Source: Muraenolepis orangiensis (Eukaryota > Chordata > Actinopteri > Gadiformes > Muraenolepididae). Taken from it: a DNA stretch of 64,000 bases. Each line of letters starts with the position of its first letter. Within the stretch, counting starts at the first letter, position 1. Positions 11,344 to 23,000 of the stretch are shown here, one piece after another. The stretch is from NCBI GenBank assembly GCA_027704905.1, contig CM051015.1:21779604-21843603 (forward strand), read 5' to 3'. The notes below the pieces were generated by a model. That model was not told the DNA's origin and searched no databases. It worked only from the letters and a program-made list of their open reading frames with translations. The position numbers were made by a program, and so were the translations under genes.

Positions 11344-12254
11344 GTCAACCAGAAGCATTAAGTCAAGTCAAGTCAAGTCAAGTTTATTGTCACTTCACAG
11401 TTTACAGTTTAGTATAAAGCAGTGATGTGAAAATATTGTGTGCAATACCCGACGACAGACAGCAGTTATAAAATAAGATAAAAATAGATAAAAATAGAAT
11501 AAAAATAGAATAAAGAATATAAAATAAAAATAAAAAATGCAATTTATAAAATGCAAAAATCAGCACAGAAAAGAGCAATATGTATATATAAATCAATGTA
11601 ATAAAATATACATTGTTATATGTTATACGCCCTTGTTCAGCAGCCTGATGGCCTGACTGTGGAAGCTATCTCTAAGCCTATTTGTACGACACTTGATACT
11701 GCGGTATCGCCTGCCTGACGGTAATAGTGAGTACAGTTCGTGGCTGGGGTGGGCAATGTCTTTTATAATTTGTTTGGCCTTGGCCACGCACCGCTGGTTG
11801 TAAATGTCCAGGAGGGAGGGGAGCTCACCTCCAACGATATACTGGGCCGTCCGCATCACCCTTTGAAGCGCTCTGCGCTCGAGTGCCGTGCAGTTCCCGT
11901 ACCAGGCGGTGATACACCCTGTAAGAACACTCTCGATGGTGCCGTTGTAGAATGTTCTCAGGATGCGGGGGCCCATGCTGAATTTCTTCAGACGCCTGAG
12001 AAAATACAGGCGTTGTTGGGCCCTTTTCACCACGTGTGTGGTGTGCGTGGACCATGTGAGGTCCTCGGAGATGTGCACGCCGAGGAACTTGAAGCTGCTG
12101 ACCCTCTCTACTGCAACGCCGTCGATGGAGATAGGGCTGTGCTCTCCCCTCTGCCTCCTGAAGTCCACGATCAGCTCCTTGGTCTTCTTGACGTTGAGGG
12201 CGAGGCTGTTCTCCTGGCACCACTGCTCCAGCGATCCGACCTCCTCCCTGTAGG
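11344..12254 (-). mobile_element. CR1/L2-clade LINE, 5' truncated
   Basis: The minus strand encodes the C-terminal part of a reverse transcriptase ORF (FKFLGVHISEDLTWSTH, then LRTFYNGTIESVLTGCITAW and LPSGRRYRSIKCRTNRLR). On the plus strand its 3' end is at 11350-11400, with a TCAAG tandem tail followed by TTTATTGTCACTT. The reading frame is open for about 180 codons, so the insertion is fairly young. It splits the repetitive tail exon of the Ig-receptor-like gene. Confidence 0.85.
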
Positions 12255-12767
12255 CTTAGTGGATGTGGATGTGGAAGCTAGGAGGCTAACAAGAAATATG
12301 ATGGGATGTTCAATGGACAGTGCCTCCAGGAAAATGCTTAGAGAAGGGGTCGAGCGTCCCAGAAAATTAACCAGGGACTCAATGGGAATGTTTATGGACA
12401 CAGGATGTATGAAGTGTATGAAGAGTCTCTTGTGAGACCCTTGCCAAAAGAGAAAATTCCTGAGAACATGGACGTCCCTGTCAGCAAAAATGTCCAGGGA
12501 CAAGCTGGAGTATTGTGTGGACCCGTGTGTTCTTACTCAGAGACAAGCTGGAAGCACTGATCAGAACAGCAGGAACACACGTTGGATCCGGCAGGGAGGA
12601 GGATGGGGAGAGATGAATTTGAGATGTCTGTCGGCTCCCTAATGCGAAGGTTACCCCGAGAAAAAACGGACTCCGCTGTAGATGCACCTGCAGGGAAAGT
12701 CTCCTGGGATAGAACTGACATTGAAATGGCAAAGCATCTAATGCTCAGGGAGGATTTCCAAGTCAAG
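12255..12767 (+). pseudogene. Continuation of the repetitive cytoplasmic tail
   Basis: Directly after the L2 element the plus strand encodes repeated motifs: RRLTRNMMGCSMDSASRK and RKLTRDSMGMFMDTG. After a frame change come RRMGRDEFEMSVGSLMRR and RRLPREKTDSAVDAP. All share R-R/K-L/M-x-R-(D/N/E) followed by a Met/Asp/Ser-rich stretch, about 20 residues per unit. A stop at 12433 and the frame change show decay. The protein family is unknown to me. Confidence 0.4.
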
Positions 12768-12962
12768 TCAAGTCAAGTTTATTATCACTTCACACTTTAT
12801 ACAAGTATAAAGCAGTGGGTGAAAATCGTATATGCAATACCCGACGACAGACAGCAGTTATAACAATAAGATAAAAATTGATAAAAATTGAATAAAAATA
12901 GAAAAAACAGAATACAATAAAGAAGTTAAAAAATAAAAATGCAATTTATAAAATGCAATATT
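12762..12962 (-). mobile_element. Second L2-clade 3' tail (no ORF)
   Basis: TCAAG tandem tail followed by TTTATTATCACTTCACACTT and GCAATACCCGACGACAGACA, matching the 3' UTR of the element at 11344-12254. It is a severely 5'-truncated copy, inserted in the same repetitive exon. Confidence 0.85.
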
Positions 12963-13405
12963 CATGGTTCAGCATGAAGCCAACACAGGTCCAGGTAGGA
13001 TGGGGCAGCCGGACCTGACCGTAACATCTCCATGGAAACAACAACAACAACTGCGACCTTATGTATGCCGGCCCACTGTTTCAGCTTGTGTACGGTGGAA
13101 TCCTGGAGAAATCTTGCCCCTCGATGGCGCCTGGCCTGGGGCAACTCTCGGTGTCCACACCCAACCTGCCTCAGAGCATACTAGCAGGAGATTTGGCAGC
13201 TCCACCCGCTCCAGAACCACCAGCACCACGGCCTGTGCCACCACCAAGAGCCATCCACTCTGCTCTGACCACGCATGTCCCGGAAGGAGAGGAACGGAGC
13301 AGGGATCGAGACAATGGCAAGAAGTCTTCAATGCTGATGAACCTGTTTAAAATGAAAATGGAATCGGCTTCAGAAAGACTGGAGAGTGGCCTCCAGAAAC
13401 TTTAA
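12963..13405 (+). pseudogene. 3' end of the repetitive-tail gene
   Basis: The frame ending at 13405 encodes MYAGPLFQLVYGGILEKS, a Pro/Ala-rich linker (APPAPEPPAPRPVPPPRA), and a basic amphipathic C-terminus (KKSSMLMNLFKMKMESASER, ending LQKL). It is a coherent ~110-residue end without a recognised domain. It is probably the last exon of the gene above; the alternative is an unrelated gene remnant. Confidence 0.35.
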
Positions 13406-13805
13406 CTCTCTGTTTTTATTTAGATTTTGTGAAACATAAATGGTTTACAACTTCTTTGGAATAATATTAGTTTTGTGGGTTTTAGTTGTCGTTGTTTTTT
13501 TCACAAATTGAAATGTGTAGCATGGATCAAGTAATGCATTTGTATTGTAATGTTAGGTTTAAAAGTGTCTGCAAAGACATTCAATAATTATATGGAATTG
13601 TACTTTGGTATATTTTATATTTTAATTGATTATTTGATACAGAGGACATACATATGTTGAGAATAAGTTCAAGATACGTCACTGGAAGGTTATTTCTGTT
13701 TAACAGAATATATGTTTGTGAATATTTATTGTATTGTAATTAGGAAGGAATGTGAGAAAATGGAAATATTTTATTTGAAAAATATTTTATTTGGAAGGAA
13801 AACTT
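13406..13805. other. AT-rich sequence after the tail exon, no gene
   Basis: Possibly the 3' UTR of the preceding gene. I see no exon and no known repeat. Confidence 0.4.
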
Positions 13806-15040
13806 AAGCTTCACTGAAACAATGAGATGTTTTTAACAAAACTTTATTTAAGTGGTTAGTGTTACAATCCTTTGCAATTACACTACAGCTATAGGGATTC
13901 CTCTAAAACCAAAGCATGAACTACAGCTGATCTTTGACTTAAGATATTTATTATATATCTTTTTTAAATCAGTGCTCTTCCATGTTTGGGTATGTTTATT
14001 TTTGTGTACATTTTGTTATTCATCCTATTGTCTTTCCTATTACTCTGTTCTTTTCTGTGCTTACTACTTCAGATTTCCTGTTCTTCTTTGTGTCCCAAGC
14101 TCCAAAATGACATAGGTAGGTAAATTACATTAAGCAGCTTAAGCCTGCATTTGTGTCCTTATTAAACAAATATAAACATAATACACAATTAAATGTATAG
14201 CTATGATGATTTGATATTGTTTTCTTTTTAAATGCTTGCAGGGCTACGAGTACTGCTTGCAGCTTTAATTGCTTTGATTTTACACGTGTAGATTAAACAT
14301 AACACAATTGAGTTTGCTTTGTGTTTTGGCAATATGTAGGGGCATTTTTTTTCTTTGGGCAGTTCAAACCAAATGGAAGATGGCAACTCTGGTTGAGTTG
14401 AACACATTACACATTGGTGGCAGTACTGTGTAGAACGCAGTTTTTCAGAAGAGACCTGATCTTCACTTGACTTTCTGGTTTTCTAAATGCAACTACTACA
14501 TCCAATCAATTCCCATGTATGTTTCCCTGGAATAAAAAGACAAACTAAGATTCATACTGTACTTGTACTTGTATTGTGTTGCAAGTTTAAAAAGATTACA
14601 ATTTTCACTGACTGTTTGAATGAAGTGTATGAATCCCTGGACGTAGGTAGGACAAGATCATACAAGCTCCGCACAGCATCAGGGCCTGGTTCTGTCTGAG
14701 TGAGACTGTTGCATCACTACATCTTTCCACTAGAGGTCAGGGTTTCTTTAGAAGGCCAGTCTGTAAATCAATGGCATCAAATAAAAAACTTGTCACAGCA
14801 AACTACTTATTTAAAATACAATTAATGATGATACTAATACTTCTACTACCACCACTTATAACAATACTAATTTAATTCATGAACTTCTGTAAAAGACAAC
14901 ACCTTTGTCTTGGCTTTTTTCCAACACACATCCTGTATGAACACTGAAATGCTTTACCTCAGACCCTTACAGTTGTCACAAACTTAATGTAGCATAAGCA
15001 AATACAATCATGTCTTTGAATATTTTAATCTGCTCCTTCA
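13806..15040 (+). repeat. Left arm of a ~1.2 kb inverted duplication
   Basis: Starting at TTCACTGAAACAATG, this segment matches the reverse complement of 23000-21760 through its whole length, ending near AATCATGTCTTTGAATATT. Both arms carry the same ~85-codon AT-rich open stretch (13852-14115), the same CCTGGACGTA block and the same GAGGTCAGG block, with few differences by eye. No gene is recognised. About 6.7 kb separates the arms. Confidence 0.85.
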
Positions 15041-15240
15041 CAATGAATGTAGGACGGTGGAAAAAATCATCGGGTGTTCACTTCCATGCATTATGGAGGT
15101 CTTTAGGACCAGATGTCGGAATAAGGCCATCTCCATCACAAAATACCTCAATCATCCTGGGCACCATCTACCAGGTTCAAAGACAGTTTATATCCATCCA
15201 TCCAAACTGCTAGGAGTGCTGCCACTCTCACTATCATATC
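15041..15240 (+). mobile_element. LINE (L2-clade) RT fragment
   Basis: Encodes VEKIIGCSLPCIMEV-like residues and KAISITKYLNHPGHHL, the conserved end of the RT ORF of the family seen on the opposite strand at 15587-15998 and 20809-20900. It lies head to head with the next element. Confidence 0.65.
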
Positions 15241-15242
15241 AT

Positions 15243-15998
15243 TGTCATACAAGATACAAGATATTTATTTGCATGTACCGTGGAATGCTTGCTCCCCATT
15301 CCCTCCCGTAGTAAGCATCTCAAAAAACAATACCATAAAAATAATATATACAATAAAAATAAAAATGACCAAAAAAAGGACAGCAAAGTGACTGATAGAT
15401 GGTATGAACATCTGTTGAATGTGCAAAAAGATTAAAAAGCATTTAAAGTGCAGTAGTGCAGCAGCATCATGAATACAGTGTAGTACAATGCAGTAACTGC
15501 AATTAGTCCAGAATGTCCAGCAAAGTATGTAAGTGTAATGTTAACGACAATGTTATGAAAGTGAAAGTGGCAGCACACCTAGCAGTTCAGTAGGCGCACT
15601 GCCTGTGGATACAAACTATCCTTAAACCTGGTAGTTCTTGTACGGATGCTGCGCAACCGGCGACCAGACGGTGGGGGGAGAAGAGATGGTGCCCAGGGTG
15701 GTTGCAGTCCATTATGATGGACATGGCCTTCTTCTGACATCTGGTCCTAAATATCTCCTCAATGCACACCCGATGATCTTTTCAGCCGTCCTCACGACTC
15801 TCTGGATGGCTTTCTTGTCCCGTGCAGTGGTGGTGCCGTACCGCACAGTGATGCCACTCATCAAGACGCTCTCTACGGTGCCACGGTAGAAGTTCACTAG
15901 CCACCGTTGGCCTATTCCACTTTTTCTGAGGCACCGCAGAGCATAGAGGCTCTGGTGTGCCTTCTTCAACATGACCTCTGTGTACACAGGGATCATTC
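15243..15998 (-). mobile_element. CR1/L2-clade LINE, 5' truncated, CAAGATA tail
   Basis: The minus strand encodes YTEVMLKKAHQSLYALRCLR, then VVRTAEKIIGCALR. Its 3' end on the plus strand (15245-15330) has the tandem ATACAAGATACAAGATAT followed by TTTATTTGCATGTACC and CCCCATTCCCTCCCG. This identifies the family whose short 3' tails interrupt every TLR7-type TIR remnant in the array. Confidence 0.8.
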
Positions 15999-16801
15999 AT
16001 ATCATTCATACTTCATTACACTTTCATACATAATCATACTTTTGGTAGACTTTCTGGACTCAGTTACTGCACTGTTCTGCACTGTACTGCACTGTATTCA
16101 TGATGAATGCTGCTGCACTACTGGCACTTTAAGAAGGCACTTTAGAAGTACTAAATGCCTTTCTACCCAACAATTTAGTCTTTCCCCTAAAACAGGGGTG
16201 GCCAACCAGTCAGAGGTTAAGAGCCAAAAATGTTACTATGTTACTGCAAAGAGCCACATCATACACACAGTCACAGATGCGCACCCACCCACCCCCTCTC
16301 CTTCTCTCTTTTGTTCTCAGCCTTTCTCTGTGCTCCCTCACTCTCTTTCTCCTCTCTCTCTCTCTCACACAGACTAAATGAAAATCTAGAACTTTACACA
16401 CACACTCAGGATCCTCCCTCCCAAAGACACACACACCGTCACACAGACAGACACACATAGCTCTGCTCTGACAAATTTATTACACCATACACCATAATAC
16501 ACCATAATATTGACAGAAATTGAATTAAACCTCTCCTACTAGTATTCAGAGGCCAGTTATTATCAACAATGAACATTGTGTGCACTCTCACACAAACTCT
16601 CAGTAAACAAAATGTGAACAAGTTTTTTATCTTCCTATGCATGTTGCTTCTTTAAATTAAATTAGTGGGACTTCTGACATTCCTTGCCTTGAACAATCCT
16701 CCACCTTGTTTCAGTTTTTGGTTTTCTGGAAACAAGATTTCAACCAGGCATTGGTTTAGGCATTTTTTAACAAACTCCCCTTCATTGTATGGCTTTTTAG
16801 C

Positions 16802-17152
16802 TCATGCTATGTTCCAAGCAACTGGATATGATGCAAGCGTTACGGTCTCCGAGTGCTTCATTATTTTTTGGAAAAACTGTGTCTGCTTTTCCGCCTGACT
16901 TTTCAAGGTGTTTAACTTCTGCTTGCGAAGTTCAACACCTTTAGGGAATTCCTGGTCGATGGAGTGAGCATGGAGTGAGGTGAAATGGTGCTGAAGATTT
17001 GAAGCCTTGAAATGGGCTAATGATGTCTGGCATAGAAGGCAAAATGGCTTGCAATTGCGTTCTATAAAAAAATATGAACTCTCCCACTCTACTAAAAACA
17101 TCCTATGGTCGTCTTCATATTTTCGCTTAGCTGTGCATTTTTCCCCTGCCAT
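16802..17152 (-). pseudogene. hAT transposase N-terminal fragment (BED-like zinc finger)
   Basis: 116 residues starting MAGEKCTAKRKYEDDHRMF, with the zinc-ligand pattern CLLCQ and HHFTSLHAH and the helix KGVELRKQKLNTLKSQ. This resembles the N-terminus of GTF2IRD2/Charlie8-type transposases. The catalytic RNase H-fold region is absent, so it is non-functional. Confidence 0.65.
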
Positions 17153-17321
17153 TTTAGGTTTGAACTCAGATGGTCAACTCAGATAGTGCTTACTCAACGA
17201 TAGGGTTTTCACCCCTCGAAGGTGATTGGTTCACTGCATCGCAGGCATTTTTGTGATAGGCTCTTGGGCCGCATCACAATTAGACGCGCTGTCATGCTCT
17301 CATACTGACACTACACACACA

Positions 17322-17532
17322 CAGTGGCGTAGGGAAGGCCCCCCCCCCCCGCAGTGGGTGCCTTTGCAGTGGGGCCCCCCCCCTGGCGTTGGATGTAAGA
17401 AAAAAAATCTATATATCTTAATTTCTGATCGGGTAGTAGCACCCCACCCCCGTCAACGATCGTCACACATCGCGATATTTCCCCGCGGATTTTGCTCACT
17501 GGGGGGCCACGGGATTTTGCGCTACGCCACTG
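17322..17532. mobile_element. 211-bp MITE nested in the hAT element
   Basis: Inverted ends CAGTGGCGTAG and CTACGCCACTG, flanked by CACACACA on both sides. That is an apparent 8-bp target duplication, although the CA-rich site makes it weak evidence. Inside are a C-run and CGATCGTCACACATCGCG. The termini are hAT-like. Confidence 0.75.
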
Positions 17533-17640
17533 CACACACACACACACACACACAAATATAATTCGATATGAACTGAAGAGCCGCATGAAACTGGGCAAAG
17601 AGCCGCATGCGGCTCGAGAGCCGCGGGTTGGCCACCCCTG

Positions 17641-17696
17641 ATCTAGTGGCTCAGAAAAAATTGGCCCAAGGCCAAACTTACTTGACGACCCCTGGT
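17641..17696. mobile_element. End fragment of a second hAT family
   Basis: ATCTAGTGGCTCAGAAAAAA, then GGCCAAACTTACTTGACGAC and CCCTGG, matches the right end of the element at 2366-3196 (3140-3196). Only this end is present, which suggests the Charlie-type element landed next to or inside an older one. Confidence 0.7.
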
Positions 17697-18094
17697 CTAC
17701 TAGGTATAAAAAGGTATAAAAAATAAGATTACTTATAGAGTATGTGTGGGATATGAGCATAATAATATATATAGGTATATATATATACAGGTAAGTAGGT
17801 ATAAGTATTTAAGGTAGTGATCAGGGGTATGCAATTATGACAAGCAGGATAAATATATATATAAATGTATATACAGCAGGTAGTGAGCAGGGATATGCAG
17901 TTATGAAAAGCAATTAGCAATTAGCAATTAGCAATTAGAAAGATGGTGTCGTCTACAGACCTGTTTGGTCTGTATGCAAACTGGAGTGGGTCTAGGGACT
18001 AATTCATACATTTATTATTTCACAAATTGAAACTTGCTAAAAAGAGGCCAATGTTATAATATTACCAGTATTACACACAATATATTACATAACA
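17697..18094. other. AT-rich sequence, no gene
   Basis: TA/TATA-rich runs at 17760-17880 and a short GCAATTA tandem at 17908-17936. No coding sequence is seen. Confidence 0.5.
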
Positions 18095-18150
18095 TTATAG
18101 TCCTTTAGCAGACGCTTTTGTCCAAAGTGACTTCCAATAGAGCGTTCAAC
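18095..18150 (-). mobile_element. L2/SINE-type 3' tail
   Basis: CTTTAGCAGACGCTTTTGTC followed by CAAAGTGACTTCCAAT is the reverse complement of the common fish L2/SINE tail. Confidence 0.7.
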
Positions 18151-18412
18151 AAACAACTCTTTCACCAATCTAACCCGCTAACCACAATTCTGAGTCGAGG
18201 CAAAGCGATACCGTCAATGGCAGCCACCATAATGCAGCGATGGGCCCTTCTTCTACACTATACATTACAGAGAAGCAGAACGTCACTACAATGCAGATGT
18301 GCTTACACACCTGCGACTTCCCACATCTTTCCCACAACCTTCACATCAAACACCTGGAAGCCATACCAGTGACCTCTAAAAAAATCCAAAGAGAGAGCAG
18401 GAGCCTGTAGAA

Positions 18413-18990
18413 ATGGTGTCCACAGGTCATTCTACGAGGGTCCATGATGTGGGCGGCGCACTCGCACCTTTCGTCAGTAGGAAGAATGAACTGACTGTCC
18501 AGCAACAGTGCCTCATATTGGGTATCCCAGTAGGTTCCAAAATTGAGACCCAGTGTGCTTTCCGAGCTACACACAGGACACCCTGGTGTTGTCAAAATGA
18601 AAGCTGTTTCCCGCAGTTACATGTTGTGGCCAGGAATTGATGCCCAAAAAGTCTTAAAGACCTGCTATTCCTGTCAACTGACACGTAAAGCACCAGGTCC
18701 ACCACTACTCCATCCCTGGAATTGGCCAGGAGCTCCATGGCAGAGGATCCATGTCGATGTTGCTTTCCAAGACCATATGTTCAAAGTGGTCGTGGACACC
18801 CACTCCAAATGGCCAGAAGTACATCTCATGAGTTTCATCACAACTTCTGAGAGTTATGGAGTTCAGCACATACACTCTGCAACATTCCATCCTACCACAA
18901 ATGGCATTGCTGAATGTTTTGTGCAAACGTTCACGTTTCATGCAACACTCTGCACTGCACCACCAAGGAATCACCATCCAAGCTTTTAAT
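18413..18990 (+). pseudogene. Ty3/gypsy integrase remnant
   Basis: Pieces in two frames encode ELHTGHPGVVKMKAVSRSYM, LWPGID, CYSCQLTRKAPGPPLLHPW, IHVDVAFQDHMFKVVVDTHS and later HSATFHPTTNGIAECFVQTF. These are the HHCC zinc finger and the first and last catalytic regions of a gypsy integrase (K02A2.6-like). The stretch with the second catalytic Asp is deleted. No LTR is seen nearby. Confidence 0.75.
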
Positions 18991-19284
18991 GCAAAATAAG
19001 TTGCATACAGTTGTCTCTATGTACCCTTGGCAAAATCCTTTAGCAGAGGAAGAGTACTTCGTACCATTCAAACATGTGTCCGGATTATCATAATAATTCT
19101 AATGGCAACCCACGACATAACTTTTAGCATAAGTTATATTTTGAAGACTTTTTGCAAAGAATCGTTTTCACTATCCAGACTACATTGGATAATAGCAAGC
19201 AACAAACAGTCATATCAGTGAGCGTTGAAAGTTCAATCAGACACTGTTTAAAAGCAAAGCACAGGTGGAACTGGGGGAGCCACT
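18991..19284. other. No feature recognised
   Basis: AT-rich sequence with a CATAACTTTTAGCATAAGTTATA-type imperfect inverted repeat near 19115-19138. No gene is seen. Confidence 0.3.
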
Positions 19285-19620
19285 GAGAGTAAATGTGGAG
19301 CTAGCCTGGAAGCTAGGTGCTAGCAACACGAGGAGTTAGCCTGGAAGCTAAGAGCTAGAGATACAGGGAGCTAGCCCTGAATCTAGGAGCTAGAGACAAA
19401 GGGAGCTTGCCAGCCCTTGCTCGGAGACACAGGGATCAGACAGAATCTCAGAGCACGGAGTGGAGCTAGCCTGGGAGCTAGGAACTGGAGACACAAGGAG
19501 CTAACCTGGAAGATAGGAGCTAGAGACCCAAAGAGTAACCCTGGAAGCTAAAAGCTATAGACATGGGGAGCTAGCTTGGAAGCTAGGAGCTAGAGACACG
19601 GGAGCTAGCCAGCTATTTCT
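19285..19620. repeat. ~34-bp GCTAGC-rich minisatellite
   Basis: About nine to ten diverged units of the form GGAGCTAGCCTGGAAGCTAG followed by GAGCTAGAGACAC. Each unit contains two or three AGCTAG/GCTAGC self-complementary words, so single strands could fold. Confidence 0.85.
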
Positions 19621-20726
<1,106 letters not shown>

Positions 20727-21480
20727 TTAGGAAAACTTCTTTTCAACTTGAAAACATCTGCAAAGTAAAAGCGAGCATGACATAATAATTACAAATAATA
20801 TAAAAAGTTTAGTTGTTTTCATAATGCAAGGAAGTGAACACCCGATGATTTTTTCCACCGTCCTCACGACCCTCTGGATGGCTTTCTTGTCCTGTGAAGT
20901 GTTTTTGCCGTACCACACAGTGACACCAATCGTCAGGACACTCTCTAAAATGCCACAGTAGAAATTCACCAGCTACCGTTTGCCTATGCCACTTCTCCTG
21001 AGGAACCGCAAGGGCCTCAGGAGAGGCCAGAGGCGCTGGTGTGCCTTCTTTAGCATGACCTCCGTGTTGCGAGTCCACGCCAGGTCGTTGGAGATCGCTA
21101 GTCCCAGGAAACGGAAGCAGCCGACGATTTCCAGCGGTGTCCCGTCCAGGCCGGATGGTGTAGTGGGTGCCCCGGTTGCTCCTGAAGTTCACAATGAGCT
21201 CCTTAGTCTTGCTGACATTCAGTGCAAGGCTGTTGTCCTTGCACCATTGGCCAGACTACCTCATCTCTGTACTGTTTCGTCGTCTTTGCTTATCAGGCCA
21301 TTGACTGTTGTGTCATCTGCAAACTTGATAATCTGATTGTTATTGTGTGTGGCAGTACAGTCAAATGTGTGCAGAGAGTACAGCCGGGGACTGAGGCAGA
21401 AGCTTTGGGGTGCTCCAGGGTTAAGGACCAGAGTGGATGAGATGTTGTTTCCAATCTTCAAAAAGGACCAAATACTAGTA
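20727..21480 (-). mobile_element. CR1/L2-clade LINE internal fragment
   Basis: The minus strand encodes, from 21400 down, IIKFADDTTVNGLISKDDET (the RT active-site motif, FADD in place of YADD). Further down it encodes MNFYCGILESVLTIGVTVWY and AIQRVVRTVEKIIGCSLPCI, followed by a break. Frameshifts and a missing 3' UTR show decay. It is the same family as 15243-15998. Confidence 0.8.
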
Positions 21481-21759
21481 AAAAAATGTTGTATTCTGTA
21501 ATGCAACAGTCACATAAGTGACCAATTTAAGCAGAGTAGGGACGACTGTGTTTTTTGTGGGTTTATTTTTGACACAGAGAGGCTAGTACAGATGTGTTGT
21601 TGGTGTACCCACTGTGGAAATAGCAGGTGCTTTCTGTGGAAGAGATTAACCCCCTCTGTTGTCAACTTTGAGGATTTTTATTTTGCCGACCTTTTACAAA
21701 AAAAGCTATATAACTAAAGGAAAGGGGAAAACACAAAAGGCATAATATATTAATATCAA
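21481..21759. other. Spacer, no gene
   Basis: No exon or repeat family recognised. Confidence 0.4.
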
Positions 21760-23000
21760 ATATACATTGATTGTGCAGGAGTAGATTACAATATTCAAAG
21801 ACATGATTATATTTGCTTATGCTACATTAAGTTTGTGAGAGCTGTAAGGGTCTGAGGTAAAGCATTTCAGTGTTCAGTGTTCACAGGATGTGTGTTGGAA
21901 CAAAGCCAATACAAAGGTGTTGTCTTTTACAGAATTTCATGAATTAAATTAGTATTGTTATAAGTGGTGGTAGTAAAAGTATTAGTATCATCATTAATTG
22001 TATTTTAAATAGATAATACAAGTAGTTTGCTGTGACAAGTTTTTTATTTGATGTCATTGATTTACAGACTGGCCTTCTAGAGAAACCCTGACCTCTAGTG
22101 GAAAGATGTAGTGATGCAACAGTCTCACTCAGACAGAACCAGGCCCTGATGCTGTGCGGAGCTTATATGATCTTGTCCTACCTACGTCCAGGGATTCATA
22201 CATTTCATTCAAACAGTCAGTGAAAATTGTAATATTTTACAGTAGTACAGTATCAATCTTAGTTTGTCTTTTTATTCCTGGGAAACATACATGGGAATTG
22301 ATTGGTGGTAGTAGTTGCATTTAGAAAACCAGAAAGTCAAGTGTAGATCAGGTCTCTTCTGAAAAACTGAGTTCTACACAGTACTGCCACCAATGTGTAA
22401 TGTGTTCAACTCAACCAGAGTAGTCATCTTCCATTTGGTTTGAACTGCCCAAAGAAAAGCTTTTCCCTACATATTGCCAAAACACTCAAGAAATATATTC
22501 CAAAATAAAACAAAAAAGCAAACTCAATTGTGTTATGTTTAATCTACACGTGTACAATCAAAGCAATACAAGCTGCAAGCAGTGCTTGTAGCCCTGCAAG
22601 CTTATATCAAAATCATCATAGCTATACATTTAATTGTGTATTATGTTTATATTTGTTTAATAAGGACACAAATGCAGGCTTAAGCTGCTTAATATAATTT
22701 ACCTTCCTATGTCATTTTGGAGCTTGGGACACAAAGAAGAACAGGAAATCTGAAGTAGTAAGCACAGAAAATAACAGAGGAATAGGAAAAAGAATAGGAT
22801 GAATAACAAAATGTACACACAAATACCATACCTAAACATGGAAGAGCACTGATTAAAAAATATATATAATAAATATCTAAGTCAAAGATCAGCTGTAGTT
22901 CATGCTTTGGTTTTAGAGGAATTCCTATAGCTGTAGTGTAATTGCAAAGGATTCTAACACTAACCACTTAAATAAAGTGTTGTAAAAAATTGTTTCAGTG
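21760..23000 (-). repeat. Right arm of the ~1.2 kb inverted duplication
   Basis: Reverse complement of 13806-15040. The homology runs to the last base before the assembly gap (TGTTTCAGTG), so the true arm may extend into the gap. Small indels (for example AAAGCTTTTCCC against TTTTTTTTC near 22455) separate the arms. Confidence 0.85.

Larger units (their letters stand above)
16193..17640 (-). mobile_element. hAT-Charlie-type transposon, deleted derivative
   Basis: Terminal inverted repeats CAGGGGTGGCCAACC at the left and GGTTGGCCACCCCTG at the right. The subterminal parts repeat GAGCCGCATG/GAGCC words. Only the N-terminal part of a transposase remains (16802-17152), and a MITE is nested at 17322-17532. 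Flanking 8-mers (CCCTAAAA and ATCTAGTG) do not match, so the target duplication is lost or the insertion was later rearranged. Confidence 0.8.

Noticed and set aside
13852..14115. 87-codon frame repeated in both inverted arms (also 22707-22967) as a conserved small gene
   Set aside because: It is AT-rich, Phe/Tyr/Leu-rich low complexity. The two copies agree only because the DNA is duplicated, and indels change the frame between them.
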